A stretch of DNA of 64,000 nucleotides from Micromonospora sp. WMMD1102 (GCF_029626265.1 NZ_JARUBN010000001.1:3658001-3722000); one strand, 5' to 3'; positions 53,630 through 62,501 are shown, counted from the stretch's first letter. Notes: generated from the sequence alone by a model not told the origin. Made by a program: numbers and translations.

Positions 53630-53680
53630 TCCGGCCGAGCCGGGCCTCGGAAACGGGCTGGACTCCGGCCGAGCCGGGCC
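53630..53680. repeat. 17-bp direct repeat after the molybdenum hydroxylase operon
   Basis: TCCGGCCGAGCCGGGCC occurs at 53630-53646 and 53664-53680. Each copy can fold into a small hairpin (CCGGC-CGA-GCCGG), so the pair may help transcription termination. Confidence 0.55.
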
Positions 53681-53761
53681 GGGGAACGGTCCGGACGACC
53701 CCCGCCGGGGGCGAGGCGTCTGTCAGGATGTACACCCGACCGATCCACGGGGAGGGTGCCG

Positions 53762-54115
53762 GTGACCTGGACGGAGATGCTCGCCTACTGCCTGGCCAAG
53801 CCGGGCGCCTGGCAGGACGAGCCGTGGGAGGGCGACGTGGTGGTCAAGGTCGGGCCGAAGATCTTCGCCTTCCTCGGCCAGGAGTCGCGATCCACCGTCG
53901 GCGTGAAGTGCGGCCCGAACCGGGAGGTGGCCGACGAGTGGCTGCACCGCTATCCGCAGGACGCCTCGGTGATGGCCTACATCGGCCGCTCCGGCTGGAA
54001 CACGCTGCGGCTCGGTGCCGGGATCCCCGACGACGAGTTGTGGGAGGCGGTCGACGCCTCCTATTCGGCTGTCGTCGCCAAGCTGCCGAAACGCGACCGC
54101 CCACCGACGTCCTGA
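53762..54115 (+). CDS. MmcQ/YjbR-family DNA-binding-like protein
   Basis: 117 residues, MmcQ/YjbR fold: MLAYCLAKPGAWQDEPWEGDVVVKVGPKIFAFLG, then VGVKCGPNREVADEWLHRYP and a closing DELWEAVDASYSAVVAKLPK. The fold resembles DNA-binding proteins but the function of the family is unknown. GTG 53762 is preferred because GGGGAGG lies six bases before it; a GTG at 53756 is also in frame. Confidence 0.85.
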   Translation: MTWTEMLAYCLAKPGAWQDEPWEGDVVVKVGPKIFAFLGQESRSTVGVKCGPNREVADEWLHRYPQDASVMAYIGRSGWNTLRLGAGIPDDELWEAVDASYSAVVAKLPKRDRPPTS

Positions 54116-54152
54116 CGGGCCCGGGTCGGGTGGCCGGGGGCAGGTCCTGCGC

Positions 54153-54614
54153 CTACTCCTCGGCGTAGAGCCGGGTGACGGTCTCGGCGACGCAGCACGG
54201 CTTGCCGCCCCGCTCCGGCTCCACTGTGACCCGGGTGACCACCTGCGTCCCGCCGCCGGACACCGGCTCGACCTGGAGCAGTTCGGCACTGACCCGGACG
54301 GCTTCGCCGACCAGCAGCGGTGCGGGGAACCGCACCCGGTTCAGCCCGTAGTTGATCCCCATCCGGATCCCCTCGACCTGGTAGAGGTCCTGGACCAGGA
54401 CCGGCAACAGGGAGAGGGTGAGGAAGCCGTGCGCCACCGTCCCGCCGTACGGGCCGCCGGCCGCGCGCTCCGGGTCGACGTGGATCCACTGGTGGTCGCC
54501 GGTCGCCTCGGCGAAGGCGTTCACCCGGTCCTGCTCGATCCGGTGCCACGGGCCGGGGCCGAGCTGCTCGCCGACCGCCCCGGCGAGTTCGGTCAACGAG
54601 GCGAACTTCCTCAT
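54153..54614 (-). CDS. MaoC-type hot-dog fold enoyl-CoA hydratase
   Basis: 153 residues, single hot-dog domain. The catalytic motif ATGDHQWIHVDPERA gives the Asp-His pair of R-specific hydratases, followed by GTVAHGFLTLSL. Stop is followed by no obvious hairpin. Overlaps the acyl-CoA dehydrogenase gene by 4 bases (start 54614 inside its TGA), so they are cotranscribed; both act in acyl-CoA metabolism. Confidence 0.9.
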   Translation of the reverse strand: MRKFASLTELAGAVGEQLGPGPWHRIEQDRVNAFAEATGDHQWIHVDPERAAGGPYGGTVAHGFLTLSLLPVLVQDLYQVEGIRMGINYGLNRVRFPAPLLVGEAVRVSAELLQVEPVSGGGTQVVTRVTVEPERGGKPCCVAETVTRLYAEE

Positions 54615-55783
54615 GCCAGGTGCCCTCCGAGTTTCGTGTACCCGCGGAGCAGATCCCGCGAGATGATCAGTCGTTGCATCTCGTCCGTGCCCTCGAAGAT
54701 GCGCAGCAGCCGGACCTGCCGGTACCAGCGCTCGATCGGCAGCTCCCGGGTGTAGCCCATGCCGCCGTGCACCTGCATCACCCGGTCGACCACCCGGTTG
54801 ACCATGCCCGCGCCGTAGAGCTTCGCCATCGAGACCGCGTGTCGGGCGTCCTGCCCGGTGTCGACGGTCCAGGCGGCCCGGAGCACCAGCCAGCGGGCCG
54901 CCTCCAGCTCGGTCTCCGAGTCGGCGATCATCCACTGGATCGCCTGGTTGGCGCCGATCGGCCGGCCGAAGGTCTGCCGGGTGTTGGCGTACTCGATCGC
55001 CATCGCCAGGGCGCGTTCGGCGATGCCGAGGGCGTGCGAGGGGATCAGGTAACGCCCCTTGCCGATCCACCGCATGCCGAGGGTGAAGCCCTGCCCCAGC
55101 TCGCCGAGAATGTTCCGGTGCGGCACGCGTACGTCCTCGAAGACCAGCGACGCCGGCCCGCCCTCCCCCATGGTCTGGATCGGTGCGGAGGTCCAGCCCA
55201 TCGACCGGTCCACCAGGAACGCGGTCGCGCCGCCGTCGTGCACCTTGCGGTCCGGGTCGGTCACCGCGACGACGATGGCGAAGTCCGCCTCGTTGCCGTT
55301 GGTGATGAACGTCTTCTCGCCGTTGAGCACCCAGTCGTCGCCGTCGCGCCGGGCCCGCAGCCGGATGTTGGCCACGTCCGACCCGGCGCCCGGCTCGGTG
55401 AGGGCGAAGCAGGAGGTGCGGTCACCGGCGATCGTCGGGAGCAGGAACTCCTCGCGCTGCGCGGCGTCGGCCTCGAAGAGGATGTTGTCCGCCTCGCCGC
55501 CGAACCGGAAGGGCACGAAGCTGCGGCCGATCTCGGTCCAGATCAGCGACTGGGTGACGGCCGGCAGCGCCATCCCGCCGTACTCCTCGGGAGTGTCCAG
55601 GCCCCAGAAGCCGAACGCCTTCGCCTTGAGCTGGAGTTCCCGCAGCTCGTCGCCGCTCAGTCCGGGCTGGTGTGCCCGTTCCCGGCGCAGCACCTCCGAC
55701 TCCAGCGGCAGGACCTCGTTGCGGATGAACGCGCGGGCGGTGTCCCGGATGGCCCGTTCCTCGTCGCCGAGCGAGAAGTCCAT
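54611..55783 (-). CDS. Acyl-CoA dehydrogenase
   Basis: 390 residues, FAD-dependent. Family signatures: CFALTEPGAGSDVANI (FAD loop), GEKTFITNGNEAD, QTFGRPIGANQAIQW, MQVHGGMGYTRELPIERWYRQVR and catalytic Glu in FEGTDEMQ. ATG 55783 starts right at the family N-terminus DFSLGDEERAIRDTARAF; the frame is open ten codons upstream. Middle gene of the FabG-ACAD-MaoC operon. Confidence 0.93.
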   Translation of the reverse strand: MDFSLGDEERAIRDTARAFIRNEVLPLESEVLRRERAHQPGLSGDELRELQLKAKAFGFWGLDTPEEYGGMALPAVTQSLIWTEIGRSFVPFRFGGEADNILFEADAAQREEFLLPTIAGDRTSCFALTEPGAGSDVANIRLRARRDGDDWVLNGEKTFITNGNEADFAIVVAVTDPDRKVHDGGATAFLVDRSMGWTSAPIQTMGEGGPASLVFEDVRVPHRNILGELGQGFTLGMRWIGKGRYLIPSHALGIAERALAMAIEYANTRQTFGRPIGANQAIQWMIADSETELEAARWLVLRAAWTVDTGQDARHAVSMAKLYGAGMVNRVVDRVMQVHGGMGYTRELPIERWYRQVRLLRIFEGTDEMQRLIISRDLLRGYTKLGGHLA

Positions 55784-55849
55784 GTGCTGTCCCGTCCTTC
55801 CCCTGCCGGCCACCCCTACCTGACGCTGCCTGGTTGCTCCCGCACCGCG

Positions 55850-56632
55850 CTAGCGGGCACCGCCGTTGACATAGAGCGTCTGGCCGCTGACGTAGGAGGC
55901 GTCGTCGCTGGCCAGGAAGGTGATCACCGCGGCGACCTCCTCCGGCAGGCCGACCCGGCGCAGCGGAGTCTGCTCGGCGGCGTACTTCTGGTGCTCGGCC
56001 GGGGTCGCGCCGACCCGCTCGGCGGTGGCTGCGGTCATCGCGGTGGCGATGTAGCCGGGCGCGACCGCGTTGACGTTGATGTTGAAGGGGCCGAGTTCGA
56101 TCGCCAGGGTGGCGGTGAGCCCCTGCACCCCGGCCTTGGCCGCCGCGTAGTTGACCTGGCCCCGGTTGCCGAGCGCGGAGCGGCTGCTCAAGTTGACGAT
56201 CTTGCCGTACTTCGCCGGCACCATGTGCCGCTGTGCCGCCTGGCAGCAGTGGAACATGCTGGTCAGGTTGGTGGTGATCACCGCGTCCCACTCGTCGGCC
56301 GGCATCTTGAACAGCAGGTTGTCCCGGGTGATCCCGGCGTTGTTCACGAGCACGTCGAGCCGACCGTGTGCCTGGGCGATCTCGTCGAAGGTGGCCGAGA
56401 CCGCCGCGCCGTCGGTCACGTCGCAGCCGTACCCGACGGCGGTCCCGCCGGCCCGGACGGTCTCGTCGGCCTGGCTGATCTCGTCGGCGGTCTGCCGTGC
56501 CCGTTCGGCGACCAGGTCGAGGACGGCTACCGTGGCCCCCTCGGCGGCCAGCCGCCGGGCGGTGGCCGCACCGATCCCCTGGGCCGCCCCGGTGACCACG
56601 GCGACCCGATCGGCGAATCTGCCCACGCCCAC
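55850..56632 (-). CDS. 3-oxoacyl-ACP/CoA reductase, FabG-like SDR
   Basis: 260 residues. GAAQGIG cofactor motif, NNAG, Ser in LSSRSALGN, YAAAK, and the C-terminal SYVSGQTLYVNGG typical of FabG-like and hydroxyacyl-CoA dehydrogenases. The frame is open to 56749 through repetitive DNA; GTG 56632 has GAGGAG six bases upstream and starts at the family's N-terminus. First gene of the operon with the dehydrogenase and the hydratase; together they could carry out steps of fatty-acid or branched-acid breakdown. Confidence 0.9.
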   Translation of the reverse strand: MGVGRFADRVAVVTGAAQGIGAATARRLAAEGATVAVLDLVAERARQTADEISQADETVRAGGTAVGYGCDVTDGAAVSATFDEIAQAHGRLDVLVNNAGITRDNLLFKMPADEWDAVITTNLTSMFHCCQAAQRHMVPAKYGKIVNLSSRSALGNRGQVNYAAAKAGVQGLTATLAIELGPFNINVNAVAPGYIATAMTAATAERVGATPAEHQKYAAEQTPLRRVGLPEEVAAVITFLASDDASYVSGQTLYVNGGAR

Positions 56633-56672
56633 GCTGCACTCCTCGCTCTGCGATACCCGGCTGAGCCGCTTG

Positions 56673-56763
56673 ACCCCAAGCTCTGAGGCCCAAGCTCTGG
56701 ACCCAAAGCTCTGAACCCCACGCTCTGGGGCCCAAGCTCTGAGGCTCAAGCTTCGAGCCCCAG
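56673..56763. repeat. Degenerate 14-15-bp tandem repeat in a divergent promoter region
   Basis: About six copies of a unit close to CCCAAGCTCTGAGG, e.g. CCCAAGCTCTGAGG at 56731-56744, with diverged copies on both sides. It lies between the start of the FabG-like gene (56632) and the TetR gene (56881). The repeat is noticeably less GC-rich than its surroundings. Confidence 0.85.
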
Positions 56764-56880
56764 CCCATGCCCCTGGGGCTGAGCCCGGAAGGCCGTGTGG
56801 CCGACCGTTGCCCGTTAAACTATCGCTGGAAGTTTTCCCGCGCCAGTCCCGACCGCAGTGAGAAGGGGGGTGGAGCGAAC

Positions 56881-57588
56881 ATGCCGCGACCCCGCCAGGC
56901 GCTGCTGAGCCGGCAGCGGATCGTCGACGCGGCCACCGCGCTCATCGACGCCGAGGGCCTGGCGGCGCTCTCCACCCGCCGGCTGGCCACCGCACTCGGG
57001 GTGCGCGGGCCGTCGCTCTACAACCACTTCGCCAACAAGGGGGAAATCCTCGACGCGGTGGCGGACGCCGTCACGGCGAAGGTCGACGTCTCCTACTTCG
57101 CCACCCACGACTGGCGGGACGCGCTGCGCCTCTGGGGGCACTCCTACCGGCGGGCGCTGGTAGCGCACAGCAACATCGTGCCGTACCTCGCCCAGGGGCC
57201 GGGGCGGCGTCCGGCGGCACTGGCCATGGCCGACGCCGTCTACGGCGGGCTGGTCAGGGCGGGCTGGCCGCCGGCTCGGGCCACCCACATCGGTGCGCTG
57301 ATGCGCTATTTCGTCGCCGGCTCGGCGCTCGGCTCGTTCGCCCGGGGCTTCGTCGAGGACCCGCAGCTCTACGCCCCGCACTATCCGCACCTGAGCCAGG
57401 CGCACCGACTCGCCGAGCACCAGCGCAGCGTCGACGAGGGCGCTTTCGCGCTCGGCCTGGACGCGCTGGTCGACGGCCTCTCCCGAACCTACGAACAAGT
57501 CGTCACCCCCCTCCCCCACTCGCCCCCTCCCCACACGCCCCCTCCCCCTCCCCGCCACTCCCCCACCCCTCCACTTCCCCACCCCTGA
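56881..57588 (+). CDS. TetR-family transcriptional regulator
   Basis: 235 residues. N-terminal HTH: RQRIVDAATALIDAEGLAALSTRRLATALGVRGPSLYNHFANKGEIL, with the TetR/class-I-like C-terminal domain that follows (TetR_C-type; ALVAHSNIVPYLAQGPG, ALMRYFVAGSALGSFARGF). The last ~30 residues are a Pro/His-rich tail (PPPHTPPPPPRHSPT), unusual for the family. GAAGGGGGGTGGAG precedes ATG 56881. Divergent from the FabG-ACAD-MaoC operon, which it probably controls. AAACT-N9-AGTTT at 56817-56835 could be its operator. Confidence 0.88.
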   Translation: MPRPRQALLSRQRIVDAATALIDAEGLAALSTRRLATALGVRGPSLYNHFANKGEILDAVADAVTAKVDVSYFATHDWRDALRLWGHSYRRALVAHSNIVPYLAQGPGRRPAALAMADAVYGGLVRAGWPPARATHIGALMRYFVAGSALGSFARGFVEDPQLYAPHYPHLSQAHRLAEHQRSVDEGAFALGLDALVDGLSRTYEQVVTPLPHSPPPHTPPPPPRHSPTPPLPHP

Positions 57589-57614
57589 GCGCCCGACGCA
57601 GGTCGGCGAGCTCG

Positions 57615-57667
57615 ACCTGGACACCAGAGGCGTTATCCGGCCGGGGTAACGCCTCTGGTGTCCAGGT
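57615..57667. terminator. Perfect 21-bp hairpin terminator between convergent genes
   Basis: Arms 57615-57635 (beginning ACCTGGACACCAGAGG) and 57647-57667 pair without mismatch, 11-base loop. It lies 27 bases after the TetR stop and 62 bases after (in its direction) the convergent gene. Confidence 0.92.
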
Positions 57668-57728
57668 GAGCATCGGCCGGGACGCCCCGGGTCGGCCGCT
57701 GCGGCGATCCGGGGCGGCCGCTGCTCTG

Positions 57729-58121
57729 TCAGGCGGTGGGGTCGGGAGCGCAGGGGTCGTCGTGGTCGGCGCGGAGGAGGCAGCGGGGGCCGCCGGTCGG
57801 GAGCGGTCGACCACAACAGACCCGATGGCGTACGTGCGGCGTGTCCGCAGCGCAGACCATGGCCTCCGCCGCGTCGATCTGCGGCAGGAAGCCGAGCGAC
57901 CGGGCGAGCGCGTACGCCAGGTCGACCGCGCCGGCCAGGTCGGCACTGGTCGCGGATAGCTGGATGACGTACCGGGGTGCCGGGGCGGGCGGCTCGGGAG
58001 ACGCCGGTACGCCGTCCCGGGGCAGTCCCTCGAAGACCCGGTCGGCGATCCGGTTCGGCGGTGTCCGGCGTTTCTCCGGAATCGTGCCGCCGATCGATCG
58101 CAATGCGCGTACCGGACTCAC
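57729..58121 (-). CDS. Small actinobacterial protein with Cys-rich C-terminus, next to XRE-DUF397 pair
   Basis: 130 residues, no family recognised. The N-terminal third is Pro/Arg-rich, a middle segment forms predicted strand-helix structure (RYVIQLSATSADLAGAVDLAYALARSLGFLPQID), and the C-terminus has CC and two more Cys with His (HRVCCGRPLPTGGPRCLLRA, then DHDDPC), possibly metal-binding. GTG 58121 has AGAGAGGAAAC upstream and is preferred over the 62-codon-longer open frame. It is transcribed away from the XRE-family regulator across a 453-base spacer and may belong with it. Confidence 0.6.
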   Translation of the reverse strand: MSPVRALRSIGGTIPEKRRTPPNRIADRVFEGLPRDGVPASPEPPAPAPRYVIQLSATSADLAGAVDLAYALARSLGFLPQIDAAEAMVCAADTPHVRHRVCCGRPLPTGGPRCLLRADHDDPCAPDPTA

Positions 58122-58574
58122 GACTGTTTCCTCTCTACGGAATTGACGGGGTTCGGCGCGTGGTGATGTGTGGAAGGGGCGACCCGGCCCGATTGCCGAG
58201 CGGGCCGGATCGCCCCGCCCTGACACCGCAGCCTTCGTCGGCGGGTACGGCACCAGGGCTGTTCGGGGTCGCGCGAGGGTGCCTTTCCGTGATAGGTATT
58301 TCGACAAGTCGGTTCGGAGCCGGGATCGTGACCCGATCCCGACGCTCCAGTTGAGACCCGACGAGGTCCGGTAGTGCGGCTGCCACCCGCGACGCCCGCC
58401 CTTGTCACCTTCTCGGCTGTTGGCCCAGCCGCGGTTGCCGTGCTTGCACCGGGAGTTCCCGGGGGTCGGTGATCACCCTTCACCCGGAGACCAGGTTTCC
58501 AGCGGCTCCGGGATTGGTGCAAGAGACACCAATTTCTCGTTGCTGCGGCCAATCGCGCGTCCGAAAGGTGGATC
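58122..58574. other. Divergent spacer upstream of the XRE regulator
   Basis: 453 bases with no gene I can support; several open frames cross it on both strands but none has a ribosome site and family similarity. The last 60 bases hold GGTGCAAGAGACACC (58514-58528), an inverted repeat GGTG-N7-CACC, shortly before the regulator's start. Confidence 0.45.
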
Positions 58575-59441
58575 ATGCCGGCCAGAAACGAATCCTTCGT
58601 GCAGACGCTGCGCGCCCAGTGGCTCGGGCAGCAGATGCGCCAGTTGCGCGAGCAACGCGGTTTCACCCTGAAACGTGTCGCCGAGTTCCTGGAACGCGAG
58701 TTCTCCTCGGTGGCCCGCTGGGAACGGGCCGAGTGGCCGTTCCGGCGCGGCGTGGTCGTCTCGCTGCTCGACCTCTACGGCGAGCACGATCCGCGCACCC
58801 GGGCGCACTTCATCCAGCTCGCCGAGGACGCCTGGCGAACCGACCGGTGGGACGACGACTACGACGAGATCGTCGACGCCTCGTTCATCGACTTCCCCTG
58901 GCTGGAGACCCGGGCCGAGCAGATCTGCTCGTTCGACGCGATGCTGATGCCCGGCCTGATGCAGACCCCGGAGTACGCCGAGGCGGTGATCCGGAACGCC
59001 GAGGGCAGCCGGGCCACCCCGTTCTCGGTGGCGAAGTGGATGCAGTTGCGCCTGGACCGGCAGCGGGTGCTGGACCCGGACTTCGGCGTCACCGTCTCGG
59101 CCGTACTCGACGAGAGCGTGCTGCGCCGCCCGGTCGGCAGCCCGGCGTTGATGCGCGGCCAGCTCGCACACCTCGGCGAACTGCTCCGCCGTCCCAACGT
59201 GCAGGTCCGGGTGCTGCCAGCCACCATCGGCCTGCACCCCGGCCTCGACGGCTCGTTCGTCGTCTTCCAGATGCCGAAGCCCTACCCCGAGGTCGCCTAC
59301 GCCGAGACACTCGGTGGACGGCTCTTCATGGAAGCGCCGAAATCCAAACGGTACGCGGAGGCGTACGCTCGGTTGCGAGACATCGCACTCGACCCGTCCG
59401 GGTCGGCGAAGCTGATCGAGACGATCGCGGAGGAGCTGTGA
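58575..59441 (+). CDS. XRE-family regulator with DUF5753 (WhiJ/BldB-system-like)
   Basis: 288 residues. Helix-turn-helix about 15-70 (LGQQMRQLREQRGFTLKRVAEFLEREFSSVARWERAEW), then a DUF5753 domain (AMLMPGLMQTPEYAEAVIR, RPNVQVRVLPATIGLHPGLDGSFVVFQ). Such regulators occur by the dozen in Streptomyces-like genomes together with DUF397 partners; the WhiJ example represses development. GAAAGGTGGATC precedes ATG 58575. The stop overlaps the DUF397 start by one base. Confidence 0.92.
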   Translation: MPARNESFVQTLRAQWLGQQMRQLREQRGFTLKRVAEFLEREFSSVARWERAEWPFRRGVVVSLLDLYGEHDPRTRAHFIQLAEDAWRTDRWDDDYDEIVDASFIDFPWLETRAEQICSFDAMLMPGLMQTPEYAEAVIRNAEGSRATPFSVAKWMQLRLDRQRVLDPDFGVTVSAVLDESVLRRPVGSPALMRGQLAHLGELLRRPNVQVRVLPATIGLHPGLDGSFVVFQMPKPYPEVAYAETLGGRLFMEAPKSKRYAEAYARLRDIALDPSGSAKLIETIAEEL

Positions 59442-59665
59442 TGAGCGAATCCCTGCCGGCGGTTGCCTGGCACATCAGCACGAGAAGCAACAGCAACGGC
59501 GGAAGCTGTGTCGAGGCCGGCCCGCTCCTGGACGGCTCGGGCCGGGTCGCCGTACGGCACAGCAGGGCCCCGGAGGCAGCCGTGATCGTGTACACCCGGG
59601 AGGAGTGGGACGCGTTCCTGGCCGGCGCCAAGGACGGCGAGTTCGACTTCACCGCGCCCGCCTGA
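59441..59665 (+). CDS. DUF397-family small partner protein
   Basis: 74 residues, the normal size: a Trp near the start (AVAWHISTRSNSNGGSCVEAG), AVRHSRAPEAAVIVYTREEWDAFLAGAKDGEFD. DUF397 proteins act with the adjacent XRE/DUF5753 regulator as a pair, proposed to modulate its DNA binding. Start directly overlaps the regulator's stop (TGATG), so translation is coupled. Confidence 0.92.
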   Translation: MSESLPAVAWHISTRSNSNGGSCVEAGPLLDGSGRVAVRHSRAPEAAVIVYTREEWDAFLAGAKDGEFDFTAPA

Positions 59666-59712
59666 TCCGGTCGCCTGCGGAATCGCCGGGCCGGCCGGCC
59701 CGGTGCCGCCTC

Positions 59713-61143
59713 CTACGCGACGTCGGTCCTGGTCATCAGCGGCGACCGCAGGTGGGATTCCAGACTGGGACTGGTCAGGGGCACGATGTGCCACCTCGCG
59801 ACCGCCTTTCCCGCGACGGCGTCGACCACCAGCCGGACCCGGTGCGGGGTGGTGATGACGTAGAGGTCGGCGACGAAGGTGTTGCCCTGCCAGGCGCCGG
59901 TCGCGACGACCGGGCGACCGAGCGGTGAGCTATCCCGCCAGCTGCCGTGGCCGACCTCGACGGTGAGCGACGATCCGAGTCGCAGGCGCCAGCCACCGTC
60001 GACAGGATCGACGACCACAGTGGTTCCGTCGGGTAGCGCCGAGTCCTCGGCAGAGGCGTCGAGTTCCGCCTTGACGGAACGCTCAGGCATGGCCGACCCC
60101 GGCACCGGCGCGAGCGACAGCCGCCGTAGCCGCTCGGCGAGAACCTCGTCGTCCCGGCTGCTCGCCACCTCGTCCAGACCGGGCAGCAGGCACTCCCACA
60201 CGGGGTCGAGCACCGCCTCACCCTGCGTCACGGCGCCGGTCGCCACGACCACGAGGTCGTGCGGCGGGACGACGAGGCAGAACTGCCCGAAGGCGCCGTC
60301 GGCGCGGTAGCCGTGCCGCGACATCCAGAACTGGTAGCCGTACCCGCAGAGCGAGTCGGGGTTCTCCGACCAGCCCTCGATCTGCGTCGTCCCGACGTGC
60401 CGGCTGGTCGCGAGCCGCACCCACTCGCGCGGGACGAGTTGCCGGTCGCCCCAGCGCCCGTCCCGCAGCAGCAGCTGGCCGAAGGCGGCGACGGCCTCGG
60501 TCGGCAGGTGCAGTCCGGTGAATCCGGGAACGGCGCCGCTGGCCACCCGGTCCCATTCGGCGTGCTCAACGCCCATCGGCCCGAACAGGCGGTCGTCGAG
60601 CAGTTCCGGCAGGCTCCGGCCGGTCACCCGTTCCACCATCCGGGCCAGGATGAAGGTCGTCGGATTGTCGTACGCGTGCCAGCTGCCCTCCGCCTCGGTG
60701 AACGGTACCCGTAGGAAGCCCTTCACGAGGTCGCCCGGTTCCAGCCGCCAGGCCGCGTCCAGGCTGTCCGTGCGATGACCGGCCGTCATGGAGAGCAGGT
60801 GGTGCACGGTGACCCGGCGCCCCTGCTCGGAGATGTCGGCCGGCACGTGCTCGGGCAACACGTCCACCACCCGATCGTCCAGTGCGAGCAGCCCGTCGGC
60901 GATCGCGAGGCCCACGGCGACCGAGGTGAACGACTTGGTCACCGAGTAGAGCAGGTGCGGGCGCTCTGCCGAGTACGGCGCCCACCAGCCTTCTGCGACG
61001 ACGTGGCCGTGCCGCACGATCATCAGGGAGTGGCACTCGACGGACTGCGCTTCGAGCCGGTCCAGCAGCGCGGCAACCGCGCGGGACGAGATTCCCGAGG
61101 CAGCCGGCGTCGAGCGCGGCAGAAGGGGGTGCCGAGGGAGCAT
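59713..61143 (-). CDS. Serine hydrolase of the class C beta-lactamase family
   Basis: 476 residues. The class C/penicillin-binding-protein-like active site is intact: SVTK (Ser67-Lys70), YDN (Tyr158-Asn160) and GFGQFCLVVPPHDL region near the third motif. A C-terminal ~120-residue beta domain follows. No clear signal peptide; such intracellular members are mostly esterases or peptidases. Divergent from a homologue with a degraded active site. Confidence 0.87.
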   Translation of the reverse strand: MLPRHPLLPRSTPAASGISSRAVAALLDRLEAQSVECHSLMIVRHGHVVAEGWWAPYSAERPHLLYSVTKSFTSVAVGLAIADGLLALDDRVVDVLPEHVPADISEQGRRVTVHHLLSMTAGHRTDSLDAAWRLEPGDLVKGFLRVPFTEAEGSWHAYDNPTTFILARMVERVTGRSLPELLDDRLFGPMGVEHAEWDRVASGAVPGFTGLHLPTEAVAAFGQLLLRDGRWGDRQLVPREWVRLATSRHVGTTQIEGWSENPDSLCGYGYQFWMSRHGYRADGAFGQFCLVVPPHDLVVVATGAVTQGEAVLDPVWECLLPGLDEVASSRDDEVLAERLRRLSLAPVPGSAMPERSVKAELDASAEDSALPDGTTVVVDPVDGGWRLRLGSSLTVEVGHGSWRDSSPLGRPVVATGAWQGNTFVADLYVITTPHRVRLVVDAVAGKAVARWHIVPLTSPSLESHLRSPLMTRTDVA

Positions 61144-61289
61144 CCCGGCACCCTAACAGCCGGCAGATCGGCGGTATCGCGAGCGTATCGAAAAACGCAT
61201 ACGCCACCGCAACAGTCTGCTCGGTTCAGTTCAGCATGGACCGCGGCGCAGCCACGGGCAGTTCGTCGATCGGGAAAGGGAACGTGATC

Positions 61290-62501
61290 ATGGATTCGGA
61301 TTCGGTACCAGGTATAGGCCGGCGGCGGCTGCTCCGGTGGGGCGGGACGGCGGCCGCTGGCGTGGCGGCCGGGCCGCTGGTGGGCGCCGGGCTCGGCCGG
61401 GCCGCCCCCGCCAACGCCGACATCCCGCCGGCCACCCGGCCTGGCGGCGCCTACGACCGGTACATCGCGAAGCTGGCCGCCGAGGACAGGTTCTCCGGAG
61501 TGGTGTTGCTGTCGCATCGCGGCCGGACGGTGCTGTCGCGCAGCTACGGCATGGCCGACAGGGAGAAGGGGATCCGCAACCACGAAGGTGTCGCGTTCAA
61601 CCAATACGGCGGGCCGTTCATCAGCCTGTCCGTCGTGCAGCTGGCGCAGCGGGGCGAGGTGAAACTGTGGGACACCGTGGGCAGCTACCTGACCGGTTTC
61701 GCCACGGAGATCGCCGAGCAGGTGCGCATCCACCACCTGCTCCTCGGTACCTCCGGATTGTCCTTCCCGGAGCACGACCACCAGCGCATCTTCCACAGCA
61801 GGGAGGAGCAGCAGGAGTACTACCAGCAGTACACCCGGCAGGCGAAGCTGGCGACCGCTCCCGGCGCGGGTTCGAACAAACCCGGTTGGGGTTCGGAAGT
61901 CGTCGTGCAGATCGTCGAGGCGGTTACCGGCATGACGTTCTGGGACTACGTGCACGAGCACGTCTTCGCCCGCTGCGGCATGACCGGCTCGGCGTACTAC
62001 ACCAGGCCGCAGTGGCTGGCCGACGAGCACATCGCGCACTCGTACATGAAGCAGGCCGACGGCAGCCGGGTGGACGCCGTCCGCAACCTGGACAGGGACA
62101 GCCCGAGCCCGGGGATGCCGGGCCAGAACAATGCCCGCAACTTCGTCCCGGACGGCGGGTTCGTCACCGCACCGGACATGGTCCGGTTCGCGGAAGCGTT
62201 GTACGACGGCACCGTGCTCGACCCGCCCTGGGCCGACGTGTACACCTCGGTCAAGGCCCCCAACTTCCGAGGCTCCCCGGGGTTCACCACCTACGGGCCA
62301 CCGGCCCACATCGTCGAGGGGCAGTGGGAGATCGGGCGCGGCGGCCCCCACCCCGGCAGCTCCACCTACTGGAACATCTACCCGAACACGGGGTGGGTCG
62401 GCGTCGTCCTCAGCAACTACGACGACATACCGCTACAGGAGATCACCAGAAAGCAGACGGAGGCCATCACCGGCGCTTCCTCCGACGGTGGCGGCGGCTG
62501 A
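61290..62501 (+). CDS. Exported beta-lactamase-family homologue lacking the catalytic SxxK
   Basis: 403 residues. TAT signal RRRLLRWGGTAAAGVAAG. The body is a class C-like serine hydrolase fold: YDRYIAKLAAEDRFSGVVLLSHRGRTVLSRSYGMADREKGI, QLAQRGEVKLWDTVGSYL, and VVVQIVEAVTGMTFWDYVHEHVF. Where SxxK should stand before QLAQRGEV the sequence is NQYGGPFISLSVV, without Ser-x-x-Lys, and the YxN position reads GSNKPGW. The third block GRGGPHPGSSTYW is kept. The enzyme is therefore probably not a serine hydrolase but may still bind a ligand. ATG 61290; GTG 61284 is an alternative. Confidence 0.82.
   Translation: MDSDSVPGIGRRRLLRWGGTAAAGVAAGPLVGAGLGRAAPANADIPPATRPGGAYDRYIAKLAAEDRFSGVVLLSHRGRTVLSRSYGMADREKGIRNHEGVAFNQYGGPFISLSVVQLAQRGEVKLWDTVGSYLTGFATEIAEQVRIHHLLLGTSGLSFPEHDHQRIFHSREEQQEYYQQYTRQAKLATAPGAGSNKPGWGSEVVVQIVEAVTGMTFWDYVHEHVFARCGMTGSAYYTRPQWLADEHIAHSYMKQADGSRVDAVRNLDRDSPSPGMPGQNNARNFVPDGGFVTAPDMVRFAEALYDGTVLDPPWADVYTSVKAPNFRGSPGFTTYGPPAHIVEGQWEIGRGGPHPGSSTYWNIYPNTGWVGVVLSNYDDIPLQEITRKQTEAITGASSDGGGG

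Noticed and set aside
58118..58666. Open frames in the spacer before the XRE regulator
   Set aside because: Overlap the regulator start or have no ribosome site and no similarity.
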